Under the pieces are notes generated by a model that searched no databases, was not told the origin of the DNA, and saw only the letters and a program-made list of their open reading frames with translations. From assembly GCF_021018805.1 (NCBI RefSeq), contig NC_086253.1:36953583-37017582 (forward strand): a DNA stretch of 64,000 nt. Reading direction: 5' to 3'. The translations under genes were made by a program, and so were the position numbers. Below, in pieces: positions 1 to 13,379 of the stretch. This DNA is from Prinia subflava (taxonomy: Eukaryota; Chordata; Aves; Passeriformes; Cisticolidae). Position 1 is the stretch's first letter. Every line of letters begins with the position of its first letter.

Positions 1-1589
1 TGACATAACCCAGTGTTCAAGCACATGAATAAATCAGATGATGTCAGATCTCATGTTACAACACTTGCTCCTATCTCCATCACTCTCACCCCAAGAGGAC
101 TATATGCTAACTGTAAAAGATTTGTAATAGCAAATGCTGTAACCTTTAGTCAGTTTTCATGTTGGTTTTAATATTACATTCCAGTAAGAACCACAGTTCC
201 TGTGATCTGTTCTGTGTAGAAGCACTTGCCTAAGAACTATTCTGTACTACAGCATGTAACAACCAGACTCAGCACCTGTAACACAGCATGTGTCCTTCCA
301 CAGCAGCCCCCCAGTTGACTGGCCCACAGCAACGAGTTTGATGGCTCACATTTAAAAAACAAACAAACAAATTGAAAACCCCACTATCTTTTATTCTTCC
401 TTGCCTTTTCTGAATCACAAACACTACAGCAATACATTGGTAATTTATTTCCATTGGCACCTGTAGCCTCAGAAAAGGGGCAGTACTTTATTTGCGTTGT
501 ATTTTGGTCTTTTGTCTTTTGAAATTTTGGATTATTCCAAACTTAATTCAGCTATCTGCTTGTAGCAACTATTGATGAATTTGGCCAAGGTAACTTCCAT
601 GAAGGCCATGCACTGACACTCAGTTGTTGTGTCTACATATTCACAGCGGTCCCTAGTTTGGGTCTCTCTGGGGTCACATGTCAAACCTGTGACTAGGATC
701 CTAACCACACTCTTAACTGGATTCCCTTTATTTTGGATAGAAATACAGAGTGAAGCTTTGAATATAAAGCCTGAATATAAATCTATAAACTGTACTCTGA
801 ATAAAAAGCCTGTAACTAAACCTATAAACTGTGTTCTGAAACTGCTTGTTTCCCTTCCCCAGTGAAAAAAAGGTTAACACACATATACACACATATACAT
901 ATATACAATGTAGACAAAAAAAGGATTGAAGCTGGACCCCATAGAATAATCCCTGTGCAGGCCTTCTAAACACCAGTGTTAGTACAATAATGGTAAATTA
1001 TTGCTAGTGAAGTTTTTGCACCATTTTTTCCATCCATTTTTGGTTAAAAAACACTAAGTAAATGAGACTGGCCAAATGTTGTGGCTTATGGGTATTACAA
1101 GTCTAAACAAAAAAAAAAATCCCCATTATTATTTCTATATCAGCTTTTACTGCTGCAGGAAGAAGGAAAAAGATGGATTTACACTGATGCAAAACTTTAC
1201 TTTTTCCATAACCAAAATTAACCTAATTATTTGTTGCTGTTACTGTAGCAGGGTACGCCAAACTTCAAACAAACAAGTTCAGTGCTGGCTGATTACATTT
1301 TCTTGATGGAGATTACAAAAAAATAAAAGAGTATTTTCAGGGGAAGCTGAGAAGTAAGGAGCAGAAGCATGCAGAGGGAAGTGAAGTCAGCTCTTACTTA
1401 CTGGAGAATCTCAGCAGCCAGCAGGGCTCTGTGGAGGACAGAGTGCTAAAAGATAGCAGAGTGCTTCAGGTGGCAGCAGAACTCTCCACCACCTCACTCA
1501 GTAGCACAGGTTGGTCCAAAGAAAAGTTTCTTTCCTTTGCAAAGGAAGTGACAGGAACAGGAATTCCTGCAGAGTGCTCGGAACAGGGT
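1..1589. other. Non-coding stretch, no gene recognised
   Basis: AT-rich sequence with no convincing reading frame. It contains a diverged 39-bp tandem duplication (766-843) and a short CA/TA-rich patch near 880-905. The part from about 1340 to 1589 is richer in G and purines and may belong to an old repeat that I cannot name. Confidence 0.6.
766..843 (+). repeat. 39-bp tandem duplication, two diverged copies
   Basis: The two units begin at 766 and 805. Both start with AAAGCCTG and share the core CTATAAACTGT. They differ at several positions, so the duplication is old. No function is apparent. Confidence 0.7.
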
Positions 1590-2193
1590 TGTTGGAGTCC
1601 AGGGCATCTCTCGGATCGCCCTGGAGGGTCTGGGACCCTGGCAGAGGGCTCTGGGACCCAAGCAGGAGGTTTGGAACCTGTACAGGGGGGTTGGAAACCT
1701 TGGCACAGAGTCCAAGAGGAATTACAAGTCTCAAGAGTGTGAAAAGAGTAGTAGTTAGTTTATCAGAGGGTAAAAAAGCAGAATTTGGGGGTTTTTGGAA
1801 TGGAGGCTGAAGAGCCAAGATGGAGGAATCAGGACATGGACCTGTTCTTCTCCCTTCTTGTTCTTGCCCTCCATCTTCTGCAGTGCTGGGTCACAAGGGA
1901 TTGGTTTAGAGTAGAGGTGACATGGTTAGCATAGGTGGTAGGCATTGGTAATTAATTATAAATAATAACATGTAACATGTGGTATAAGAAGTCAAGACCC
2001 TCCCAGTCAGGGGGGAGTTGCCACGAGTTCTCTGCCGCAGCAGGAACCCTGGCAGAGCACAGAAAGAACTGTGAGATAAGAAAGAATAAACAACCTTAGA
2101 AAACCTGAGATGGCGACTCCTGACTCTTCTTCTGCTTCTGGCACAAGGTGTTTCAGCGGACAAAGGACACTTTACCACTGAGAATCTGAGACA
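1590..2193 (+). mobile_element. Probable solo LTR of an endogenous retrovirus
   Basis: The segment starts TGTTGGAGTCC and ends GAGACA, giving TG...CA termini. It is flanked by GGGT at 1586-1589 and at 2194-2197. The flank match extends to ACAGGGT if the boundary is moved three bases. Inside, in LTR order, are a TATA-like GTATAAG near 1982 and an AATAAA signal at 2085-2090 about 100 bases later. The same ten-base start, TGTTGGAGTC, opens the LTR at 28382 and the candidate at 55112. The 5' part contains short GGGACC-bearing repeats. No internal retroviral sequence is attached. The orientation follows from the TATA-to-AATAAA order. Confidence 0.5.
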
Positions 2194-4096
2194 GGGTAAC
2201 AAAGTATAGGGGACAAAGTGCTAAAATAAAGAGGCTGTGCTGAATTTTATATACATGAAAATTTATTAATGACATCCTTCCTGAGCAGCCAGTTAACCAC
2301 TGGGTAGTGTCTCCCAGCAGAGATAAAGCCTTTATGAGTAAACAACACTGAAAGAGAGGCTACAGGATGGAGTTACATCAACACTGGCATGACTAATTAA
2401 GGACTCATCTGTAAAAGTTTTCTCACTATGTGATTCATATTTCATCCACTTTACTTAATATCTGCGAGACTTACAACAGTTGTTTTATCTAATTAAAAAA
2501 ACCAACTAAGTTTAAGTCTCTACTAATATGTTTAAACATCTGATCTTTTCTAATCAGATATTGTTTTCTTAATATGACATATTAGTTGTCTCTGATATTT
2601 GTTTTGTAATTTTGTATTTCAAGTAATGTTGTGGGACAGACAGGCACTATTCTGGGGAAAAAAATACCAAAAAACAAGCGTACATAAATACACTGAAATA
2701 ATCTTTTATTAAGGAAAAATATAACATTTTCCTCTTGATTGTAAAAATGGAAGATTTCGCATTGGATAGCAAATTCAGGTTCTATTCTGAGTAAACAGAA
2801 CAACTTTTTCTGTTAATAAATTACTTTCTTATCCTTACTGCTAGTTTCTCCTTTTAGTTTATGAGAAAATAGCTATAAAATATAGTCTAAATGTGATCAT
2901 TTAATCCTTGACTATGTGGAACAGGTGAAACTGGATCATGTTCAAAGTACCAACAAAATATACTAACTATAATATTTGATTGGCAAGATCAGCATGTTTG
3001 AAAAGACAAAAATATGTTACAGAAGATGAATGCCTTTACTACCTGAGTTTCCAGAAACTTGAAAAGTGCAGCACCACTCCCATAGGAAACTTCTGCATTA
3101 TTTTAGAAGCTCCCTTCTGGAGAAGCTCTCACATGAAGGTTAAACCTACAACTGTAAGGGGATGAAAAATGTTTTATAGATGTTGAGATTACAAGCAATG
3201 TGTCCTAGAGGATGACCTGATTTGAGTGAATAATCCTTGGGAAGTTGAGATACATTGATAAAGAGGCAGATAATTTTAAGCTTCATTTTTAATCCCTCCA
3301 CCATAGTTTTTCAAAATGTTGAAGTTTCATTGAATTTTGAATTTCCTTTTGCTTAATTTGTAAGATGTGATATAAAAATAATCTATTACATTTAACAATT
3401 TATCCATTCATCAATTTCTAACTTTCAGGCCAAAAGAAGTTTAACTGGTCAAGGAATTACTTTTCCTTTTGTTTTTGTTTTCATTTGTTTGTGTGTGTGT
3501 GTATGAGGGTTTTGTATTGGGGGTGTTTGTAGAGGGAGAGGGGGCTGTGGTTTGGGGTTTTGGTATAAGGACTGAATTTGAGAATAAGATGGAAAGATTT
3601 CCAAATTTTAGGAGGATCACACTGGAAAAAAAAAAAAAGCTTACAAAAACAATATGAAAACAATATGCTAGTTTCTGTATGTTCATGTGATCTTCAAGTA
3701 TTTCTATAAAAAGCAAATAAAAACTACACCTTGAAAAACAGACGTAAACATTAAAAATTAAAATAAATAAAAGGAATATACAATTAAGAGAAACCTAAGA
3801 CAGTTCATAAAAGAAATATTTCTGTTTGAAATAACACGTTGCCTTACAAGCTGAAAATGCTCATAACATTATGTAGACTCGAAGTAAAGTACTCTAGACT
3901 TAGTCCTCTAGAAACACATGGCTTTGAAAGCCAGTAGATATCACATCTGCGCTATTATGTTAACTCCATGAAGACAGGTTTTAAAATAAAAATTATTTTC
4001 CCTTTTTAATTCAGCTCTAAGTGTATTATACAACCACCAACTGCTTTCTCCAAAAGTTATTTTTGTGTGTTGAATACAAATTGGCCTCTGTTATCA

Positions 4097-4218
4097 GTTG
4101 TGTGTTTTGGTGTTGTTTTGTTTGTTTGTTAGGTTTTTTTGTGGTTTTTTGTTGTTGTTGTGGTGGTGGTGGTTTGTTTTTTTTTTTTTTTTTTGAGGGA
4201 AAAGGGAGGAGGAGAGGA
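4097..4218. repeat. Low-complexity G/T-rich then purine-rich tract
   Basis: From 4097 to 4194 the plus strand is almost only G and T, ending in an 18-base T run (4177-4194). A G/A-only stretch follows to about 4218. Confidence 0.85.
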
Positions 4219-7200
4219 GGGAGATTATTCTTGGATTCTTCTATCAGTTCTGTCTGGAGAATTACTTTTATATTTTTTTTAAATGCTCTCATTGACATAA
4301 CACATCATGAAGCACTGTGCTGTGAAGTGTAACATCAGCTTGTATCAGTCACACTGCATTACTTTACATGCCCAGCCTAATGTGTCACTGCACAGCAACA
4401 GCAGAAGCACCCTACACAACCAAAAGCAGCAATAGCTTGCAGATGAAAATATCATAAAATAATTTCTCTGTACCCAGATATATTGCTGTTATAAACCTGT
4501 TTCCAGTTCTGAGGGGTAGCACCACTCACATACAATTTCCTTAGGACAACAGGAGGTTATCTGAAATACAAATCCGTAAGAGAATAGACCATCTCAAAAG
4601 GAAACATCTCTTGTGTGTATTTTAGAGCCATCAACATATTGGAAAGCAGATTTTTACTGTTCATACAATCCTTTGTCAGTCAAATATATTAAAGTAAAAG
4701 GCTCTGCTTTCACAGATAAATTTCCATTTTGATTTGAAAACCTTATTTTCATGCAGAAGGAAGTGTGTCTTTTCTGTATTTCTGTAGATATAAGGACTAT
4801 TTTTGGATGGACTAACAGTCTTTTCTGCTCCTCCTGTCCTCAAAAGCTGAAACAGCTTTTATTTTTAGTTACATTTTTACATCCTGACTCTAGAGGAAAG
4901 AATTTCATTTAACCCTTTTGTAGTTACATGTTACTCATGAGGAGTAGTACTTGTCTAGGCAATCAAATTTCAGTATTTTTCCTATATCAATTTCATAGGC
5001 AATACTCTACCTTTGAATACCATTATAAGAAATAACAAAATATGTTTTTAAAACAAATATAAGTTATTGTCTTTTCTTTTAGGTCTGTGATGCTCTGATT
5101 TGAAGTTGGTTTACTGATTGAAACATTTAGTGATAAACCACAACCTAAGCAATGAAATGCTGTCTAGAGTTTTAAGTTAAAAAATCAGAAATTTAGGTGA
5201 GGGATAATTTTTCAAAATTTCAATTATGTCCTTCACTAGGAAAAAGAGTGATCAATTTTCAGGGCTTGTGTTTCATCATGTGAGATCTAAGCATTACTTT
5301 ACTGAACATTTTTCAATAAAGAATTGAGTCATATAGAGCTCTGTTTTATTTCTCTTTTCTGTTCAAGTTATTGCTTGTATGTTTGCATTCGATAGTCTTC
5401 CTATGTACATTTATTACTTTTAAATGATAATGAGGAGTAAAAAACATCTGTAGGCCCATTAAGTGTTTGTGTGGATGAATGCCTTTTGCATCTTTAATAA
5501 AACCAGAATGATCATAAAAGAAAGCAACAGAAGCTGAAAGTTGAACAAGAGCTGAAGGACTGTAAGATCCTTTTTTCCAGTGCACATGGCACAGTACAGA
5601 TTCATGGATTCATTCCTGCTCATAACACATTTGAACAGAAGTAAAATCGATGGGCCCTGAAGAATTTTTCCAGTAACTCAGAAATTTCAAAGCACACTTT
5701 TGCTTCAACAATTAACACTGAGAAAATATATTTCATGATTTCAGAGGGAGCTAAAATAAACCACACAAGCAGTAAAAAATGGCAACAGTCAGCCCTGTAT
5801 GTACTACACATCACAAGAGACCTCTGACGCTGCATTCTGCCAACTGACAAATTATGTGGACAGATAGATCATGATATCCATATTCTCTGAAATAAAAAGA
5901 GACAATAAGCAAGTGTAACAGAAACATGTGGCACCAAGGATCCAAACATCAATTACATTTATCGTTCACACTGCTCAAGAACCAATACGAAGAAGTCCCT
6001 ACGAAAAGAATACCACCTGAATTCACAAAAGGAAAGACTTGGTTTAGTTTCCATGAAGCCTTTAGTAGGAACTAAGAATTGTTTTTGTTTCAGGGAAAAC
6101 ATCATTTGTATTGGTTCAGAGTATTTCAAAGTACCAAATGACAGTTTGAAGTTATTACTGATGTTGCCTGAAATTATTTCTTCATGGAGAATAAAATTAA
6201 AAATGGTAATATAGGCATTTAAAAATTGTGGGTTTCTAAAATTTTGCTTTCTTCAGCTCTTTAAACAAAAATCTTTACTAACTTTTGTTGACAAATGCCT
6301 TTCTTTCTGCTTTTATTTGAATTGAAATGGATTTTAACTTTTATGTGGAAAAATATTACACCAAGTTCATCCTTAGGAAACCTTTATATTCTGAAACATC
6401 AAACTCGAATAATACAAGATGTATGAATGTATAAAGATGCGTTATTATGCACTGGCAAACATATAAATCTATACTAAATAATTTGAAAAAATTAGGTAGT
6501 GAAAAAAACCAAATAAAGAGTATTTAAGAATTTGTAAAAATTTATATGTGGGATAATTTGGAAAGAACTGAACCTGATGCTTTTATAGCTGTATGATTTC
6601 ATTTTACTGGAAAGTAAAACAAATCTTTGTTTAAGTGAAAGTTAAATGTGTGCCTCTTTAAAGTATTTTGAGGAGATAAAAATAGTGTTTTTCAAAACTA
6701 ATTCCATAGAAACTTGTAGCTTACTGCATAGCAGCTTTGCTCGTCTTAACAGTAGTCCTAGGATGCAGTAATTTAGCATCATTTACATGTATAAACATGA
6801 ATGATATTGAGCACTTGTGTTCTAGATGCTGATTCTGAGAGAATGGATGATGCTATTGCTGAATATTCAGTCATTTTTCCTTCCAGTTTTCATGGAGATA
6901 AAATTACATTTGCAGCAGCTGTAATTTTTAACTGGACAATTCTGTGATTAAAACTAGAACTAAGCTTGTGGCTGGTTTGGAAATACAGACTTTAATTTCT
7001 TCAGGTACTTCAGCTGTCTCTTTCCTAGTTACCACTACTCCTGGGTAATTAGGTATTTCTCTATGCACTAATTAGCAAAAGAGCTCACTGAGCTGTTGCC
7101 AGCCCAGTAGAGTTGCTGGCTCGGCTTCCACATGAGCGGAAGAGATGTTGAGCTGTGTTACTCCACCAGGGCAGCCTCAGAGTTGCTGCCACTCACTCCA

Positions 7201-8388
7201 GCATCCGAACATAACCAACACTAAGTGTGTCTCTGTGTGCATGGCAACTTCTCTTTACTTCTGGATAAAGAGACTTCTCAGCTTTCATTAAACAATAAAA
7301 ATAACTGCGTAAATCTACAAATTTATATTTCTCCATTTCATTTGCAGTTAATTAGCTGTAGATAATAGCCAGTCCTGGTGAGCAGAACACATAAGGTTTT
7401 ACTTGTCATTTATTCCAGTTATTCCTTGAGATTAATTCCTCCATAGAGGCAAAATGCCCCAAATGAACTATTTTATTTGAGATTTTATTTGACCTCTTTG
7501 CTAATTAGTGCATATGAAAATGTCAGTTTACCCAGGGGCAGCAGCAACCCAACTAACAGTTGCTGAATTACCAGAAAATATTTCTATATTTTTATTCCAG
7601 TAGTTTGCAATAAATTGTGGTTTAGTATATTTTTACTGTGTTTTTATTCTTCCCTCATTATTTCAGGGAAGTTTCCTGAATTATTTCTATCAATAGTTCA
7701 TAAAGAAAGTTATTCCAAACAATGTGACAACGGCTGTCATCATAAGGGACCATGAAGATGGTCACTGAGAACAAGATGATTTTATTTCTTTCTTTTTCCT
7801 GCTGCACCCTGAAAGTATGTTCTGCAGAAGTTTGATAGTAACTTCCCACATAGGAAAAAAAAAACTATTAAGATTACATAATGGAGAGATAATTTAGCTA
7901 TATGTACAATTTAAATACCTAGAAAAAATATATTGTGTTGTACTGACTTTCTCATTTGTATTACAACAACTTTGCTCAAAAAAGTGACAGCATATTGCAG
8001 ACTGAATAAAGGAAGGGTGCTGCAGAACAGCCAGAGACAGGATGCTCCATTCTTTTCTACTGAAATTGGTAGTATCTGTACTTGTAGCTGTTACTTTGGC
8101 AGAAACATGACATCCATGCAGTAGGGTGAAGAAGGGAAAATGCTGTGATTAACAACAACTATTGCAGCAGATTTTTAAGAGGTGATGATGGAACTCTGCA
8201 ATGGCAAACAAGTGGCTCTGGTCCTGCTGTCCTTGGCTTGGGGCCAAGGCCCATGACTGATGCCAATAATAGCCAGCCCTCACCTCAGGTCAGAGAAATG
8301 TAGTTAAGTGTGACATGCAAAAGTAATTTTCAGTTATTTCTTATGAAAGATGGAGAGAAATCATTCTGAAAATCAAATAATAGTTCAA

Positions 8389-8436
8389 CATCATCGGCAT
8401 TACATGACGATCGGCATTTCATGACGATTGGCATTT
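8389..8436 (+). repeat. 17-bp tandem repeat, two full copies plus a partial one
   Basis: Two 17-base units (8403-8419 and 8420-8436) differ at one position and share CATGACGAT. A shorter related copy precedes them at 8389-8402. The repeat is CpG-containing in an otherwise AT-rich setting. Confidence 0.8.
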
Positions 8437-9470
8437 CAACACACACCTCAGGGATATACGTCTTTTTCAGATATTCTCATACGCATTCATTTATTCTTTT
8501 CAATTGCATGGCAACTTTTTGTTGCACTTTCCTTCCGCAAATCATTAATATTGATGCTGTTCAATTATTTGAGTCATCTTTAATTTTAATTTCACACATG
8601 AACACTAGATATTCTACTATGAACTTCAAAGTTGTTTTTTGTGTCTGGGTTTTGGATAATATTTGTTTTGTAAACCACATGTACAAGACTAATTTCTCTG
8701 ACTATAACTCTACATTCCAAAATCAGGTACTTATTACATCATGTCTTTTCTGTGGCTTGAAAAATGGCAAATATTTTTTTCCACAGTTACAACACTAAAT
8801 TCTGTAACTTTTAAAAATGAGAATTTCAATGCCATTAGGAAATAATAAAGAACAATTAGATAAGTGACGGGATGCACTATTCAGGATTTACATCAGGAAA
8901 CAGATTAACAAAATTTGCTCAATTTTTATTCTGAATTTTTTCTTGTTTAAATAGTCTAATTAAAAACCTCCCTACAACAGAGGAGAGATAACATTTGCTA
9001 ATTGATTTGGTTTTCTCTTCCTTTTGACACCTATTAACTCACATGGCTCACTGCTATTATTTTGCAGGAAGCTTGTCAGAAGTTCCAGGAAGTTTTATAT
9101 GAGGTTCCCAACTAAATGTATTCTCTGGAAATCTTAAATTAAACATGAACCTTCAGAGAAAAGTATTGCCTCAGAATATTGCAGAAATAAGGCTTACTGG
9201 TGACATTTCAATAAGTTACCCTCTTTTGTTCCAGGGCATGTACAAATACAGAATACAATTGCTTCTGACCTGAACACCTTTCAGTCAACAAAATTTGCTT
9301 AAAGACAATGACTTGCCCAAAATAATGCATAAATTCAGGCATTGAGCTGAGTACCCTGGGTCTTCAAGAGACTTCTTTAATCCCATGAGTTGCTCAACTA
9401 CCTTTCCTGGTTAGAAAATGAAATAAACCTTTTTCAGATATCAGAAATCAGTTTATTGCCTCCTCGGTGG

Positions 9471-9590
9471 TGTTTTGTGTTGTTTTGTTTTGTTTTGTTT
9501 TGTTTTGTTTTGTTTTGTTTTGGTGGAGGTTTTTTGTTTGTTTTGTTTTGTTTGTTTTTATTTTTGCTTTTAAATTTTGTTTGTTTTTAT
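9471..9590 (+). repeat. (TTTTG)n microsatellite with imperfect extension
   Basis: About nine perfect TTTTG units run from 9480 to 9522. They are followed by an imperfect T/G-rich tail to about 9590. Confidence 0.95.
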
Positions 9591-10670
9591 GCTTCATTTC
9601 CTCATTGAAGATTATTAAAGAGAGAAAGATACCTCAATTATAGGTGCAATGTGCTCATAAGCCTGTTTTCTTAATTTTTTTTCTCTTCAAGGTGTTTTCT
9701 TGGCAATTCCCAATTATATTACAGATGTGATTTAGCAAATGGTTGAACTGTAGCACCTTTCTAAAATAAATATAAAAAGTCTAGCAAGGCACAGACTGAA
9801 GAGAATAAAAATCCCCAAAATATTCCTTTCCTTTGAACTTTGATGTGCAATTGGCATGGAAAACAAAGTCATGACAGTACATATCAAAGTGCATTTCTTT
9901 GACTGATGTTTAATAATTTCACCCACCCTGCTAAGTTGTGGGGTTTTCAGTTTTTCCATTAGTAGATGCAGCTGTACATATGAGTCCTAGCAGTAAAAAT
10001 TTAATTTATAGCACATTTTTAGTGCAAGCCATATCCATTAGAGAACACAGGGAAGAGAAAGAATGCACAAACAGCACACAGGCAGACCAAGGCCATTAGC
10101 AGAGCACACACGAGTAACTGGTGTTTGCAAGGTTTAGTGCCCTGTCCAGGAATAATGCACCCATATCAGCTCCAACAGTGGTAAAACAACTGGCAAAGAA
10201 TTACAGAGAGAAAATGTTTAATATTGCTACCTGATTAGATTTCTAATGCAGACGGCAGCCTAGTACCTGTTATACAAATACGCTGTCAGGGATAAATGAA
10301 ATAGCTAACAACTCTGTCACAGTACACTTCCCAAATATGAGGTTTTTATTTAAAATAAGACCACTGTTAGCTAGCAGTTTCTGTGTTCTGAATCATTGCA
10401 ATGACGTGAACAAATTTGACTAACATTGGGAAAAACGTTTTGAGAGGGAAACAAATACTGTTTCTGCTACTATATGTATAGACAAAATTATTCAAGTTTG
10501 CTATAAATATGAATGGAATTCTGGGAAGAAAGAATAAAGATAAATTTGCAAATGCAATCACTGTCAATTGTGAAGAAATTTTATTTCTCTTTCACTTTCC
10601 ATTAGGTAAAGCCAAGTTTAATACGGTAACTAGCAACACCAGACCTAATTGTAACTGTGATGATTACCTT

Positions 10671-10708
10671 AAATTTTATCCTCTAGCATAAATTCTATCC
10701 TCTAGCAT
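10671..10708 (+). repeat. 19-bp tandem duplication
   Basis: Units 10671-10689 and 10690-10708 are identical except for one T/C difference and share TATCCTCTAGCAT. This is a recent small duplication. Confidence 0.9.
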
Positions 10709-12250
10709 CCTCCTGCTTCATACCACAGTTGTGGCTTATCATGCGTTGTGTCATCTGGAAAGTGGTTGCAGGCACTTACTCTAATGAAATGATTTAATTT
10801 TTAAGCAGTGCTTACATTATGTCAACCTTCTGTAATATGAGATAACTATCTTTATGCAGGTCCACTTTCTACAGGGAGAAATCAAAAGGCTTATTACTAG
10901 GTGACAATTATATAACTTCAACAAAATGTTTCCACAGATGAACATCAATAAAAACATTTCTCTGACCCAGATATAAATAGCTCAGAGGTACAAGTCTGAG
11001 TAAATGAAGAATAGTAACAGGACAACGTTTATTTCTTACCCAAGAATATAGGTTACTTTGAGGTAGACTTCCATTAAAAATGGAATCTGCGTACTCAGGT
11101 AAACTGCAAAATCTCAAAATTCTGGAAGTTGTAGTTGTGGCATTAGCAACCTCAAACTCTCATAGGTGTTCTAGCAATGCACAGGAATTTTAATGTAGCC
11201 ACAGGTAAGGCAGTTTCTCTGACATCCTCAGCCTGACTTAGAGCCTACTGGCTGTGCCTAACTAACAGGAAAACTGTACATCTAAATAATGTATTTTCTT
11301 ATGTCATGTCACTATGATTTGACAAAGGTCAATCCAAAGTGCCCTATATTAATAGCAATTTTTTTTATGATAGCTTATTTTGTAATATTCATTATCTGAT
11401 TAACTATTTAATAGAATATGACAATTTAAGGCTCCAGCTGGGATCATTTAAGATAATTTAAGCCTGGATAACTATAACATAAACCAAATGGTTTTCTAGG
11501 GTACTTGGAAAACCCAAAAACACCTCAAATCAGGACATTGGGGGTTTTATAAAACCGCCCATTAAAAAAAAAAGTTATAAAAAGTTTATACAACTCAGAA
11601 TAAAAAAAATCACAATTCTATTATTCATATCCAACACTTTGCCTACTTTACACTTTTCATTGAATCTGTGAATTTAGGGCTACACCTTTTTTCTCTTACA
11701 AGAAACTAAACCCTCTAAACCAAAGTTCTTGGAGAAATGCATTTGCCTCACTAAATTTCTGCAATATCTCACAGGAAAATAATAATTCAAAAAATATTTT
11801 ATTGGGAACTTCTTTTGAGTTATTATTGCAGCATTTTTGCATTTCAGCACACAATTCCCCCATACAAATTTTCAGCCTGCGAAAGAAATCTACTCTCCTT
11901 CACTTTTAACTTCTCTGTCTACTTCACAACAGAAGTACCAGCAGCTAGCATCTCCAGGTTTTAAATATATCCCTGCTTCACTTTTATTTTCAGTTATTTT
12001 CCATAGAGCAATATTTCACAAAACTTTGTAAGTATGTTTAGGGGTTTCAGTGTGGTATTCTCATTTCTTGTGATTAACAGAAGGAAAAAGCGACTGACCA
12101 CAGTATTGCAATAGCCAAGTTTCCATGTGTATTTAACCACCAGTGCATGTTTCACACTTGCAGTGTAGCAGGGTTCCTATCTGTAGCCTGTACTCCTTTC
12201 TTAGACTTGGAGAGATTGGTGTCCTGCTGAGGGCAAGGACGATTATTGCA

Positions 12251-12672
12251 GAACTGGAGCATCCCTCTCATAAGGACAGGCTGAGGGAGCTGGGCCTGTT
12301 CAGCCTTGAGAAGGGACAACTGAGAGGGCACCTCATCAATGTCTGCCAGTATCTGATGGGAGGGTGCCAAGAGGATGGAGCCAGGCTCTGCTCAGTGGTG
12401 CCAAACAATGGGACAAGAGGCAATGGGCAGAAACTGATGCACAGGAAGTTCCACCTGAACTTGAGGAAGAACTTTTCTATCCTGTAAGTGACCAAGCATT
12501 GGAACAGATTGCCCAGAGAAGTTGTGGAGTCTCCCTCACTGGAGATGTTCAAGAATGGTCTGGGCACAATCCTGTGCCGTGTGCTCTGGGATGGTTTTGC
12601 CTGAGCAGGGAGGCTGGACCAGATGACCCACTGTGGTCCCTGCCAACATCACCCATTCTGTGATTCTGTGAT
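12251..12672 (+). mobile_element. CR1 LINE, 5'-truncated copy with a true 3' end
   Basis: The first part encodes the carboxy end of CR1 ORF2. The frame includes [17 protein letters not shown], then [10 protein letters not shown], then the [14 protein letters not shown] stretch, and stops at about 12485. The untranslated tail follows and finishes in the octamer repeat ATTCTGTGATTCTGTGAT, which is the diagnostic CR1 terminus. Like most avian copies it is a 5' truncation and cannot move. It is similar in content to the minus-strand copy at 52843-53532. CR1 is the dominant bird LINE, which supports an avian source. Confidence 0.93.
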
Positions 12673-13379
12673 ACAAGACCACAGCAGCTGGGAGTGACAG
12701 CAGCTCACTACAACTCTCTGTGATGCCTTCTCGAGGAGACAGTTACTGGTGACCTACCATTAGGAGAGTCATGAGAAGGGTGAACACGACACTATTCTTA
12801 CAGTGGAATATATTAATAAGTTTCTCACTAACAATTTACACTTGTATTGTTAATGAGTTCTGCTTTGTGTTAATTAGACAAATTGGACAGTGAATATTAG
12901 CATCTGGACTAACCACAATAAATTTTTGCTGTGTTTCAATTAACTTTTAAGTTTTAATTAGACTAACAAGATTATTTGACTTTCTATATGAGATGTAATC
13001 CCACAGTAATCTGTTAAATACATGGGAAAAAATATACTTAAAAAATTATCAGTAAATGTTTTATTTTTAAAAAATTCTCACATTAGTTCACACAGCAGAG
13101 TGAGCTTTTGTTTTGGTTTCCAGAGGGGTGGCTATGATACATTAAAGGGAAATGTTGTTTCATGCATAGTTGCTTTCACTGTGCACCAAAATTTAACTTA
13201 CAACTATTACTTAGTCAAAAAATATATTTTAAATCAGTTGGTTGCACCTCACGGTCATGACAGTCTTAGAAAGTATTATATGACACTGTGCCCAAGTCCT
13301 CTGGCTAGCTCTGCTCCCCAGCCCTGGTATCAGCGGGGGACACACTCCCAAGCTGGCAATGGGAGCAGCGGCTTGTGAA
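12673..13379. other. Non-coding stretch between CR1 and an LTR
   Basis: AT-rich sequence with nothing recognisable. The last 100 bases become GC-richer towards the LTR-like block that follows. Confidence 0.5.

Larger units (their letters stand above)
2198..12250. other. Long non-coding stretch, no gene recognised
   Basis: About 10 kb of AT-rich DNA with stops in all frames at short intervals. The longest open frames (for example 8421-8798) have neither splice-like flanks nor a recognisable protein composition. It contains the simple repeats and short tandem duplications listed separately. The segment 7085-7260 is locally richer in GC (CTGTTGCC and TTGCTGCC-like words) and may be an old repeat that I cannot name. 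Confidence 0.55.

Noticed and set aside
2980..3165. Segment resembling an exon (about 3013-3138)
   Set aside because: The AG before it lacks a pyrimidine tract, and the peptide is not recognisable.
8421..8798. 125-codon plus-strand frame
   Set aside because: Phe/Ile/Asn/Cys-rich translation of AT-rich DNA, with no exon signals and no recognisable motif.
12143..12487. 114-codon frame as a host gene
   Set aside because: Most of it is the CR1 ORF2 carboxy end; the first codons are unrelated flank.
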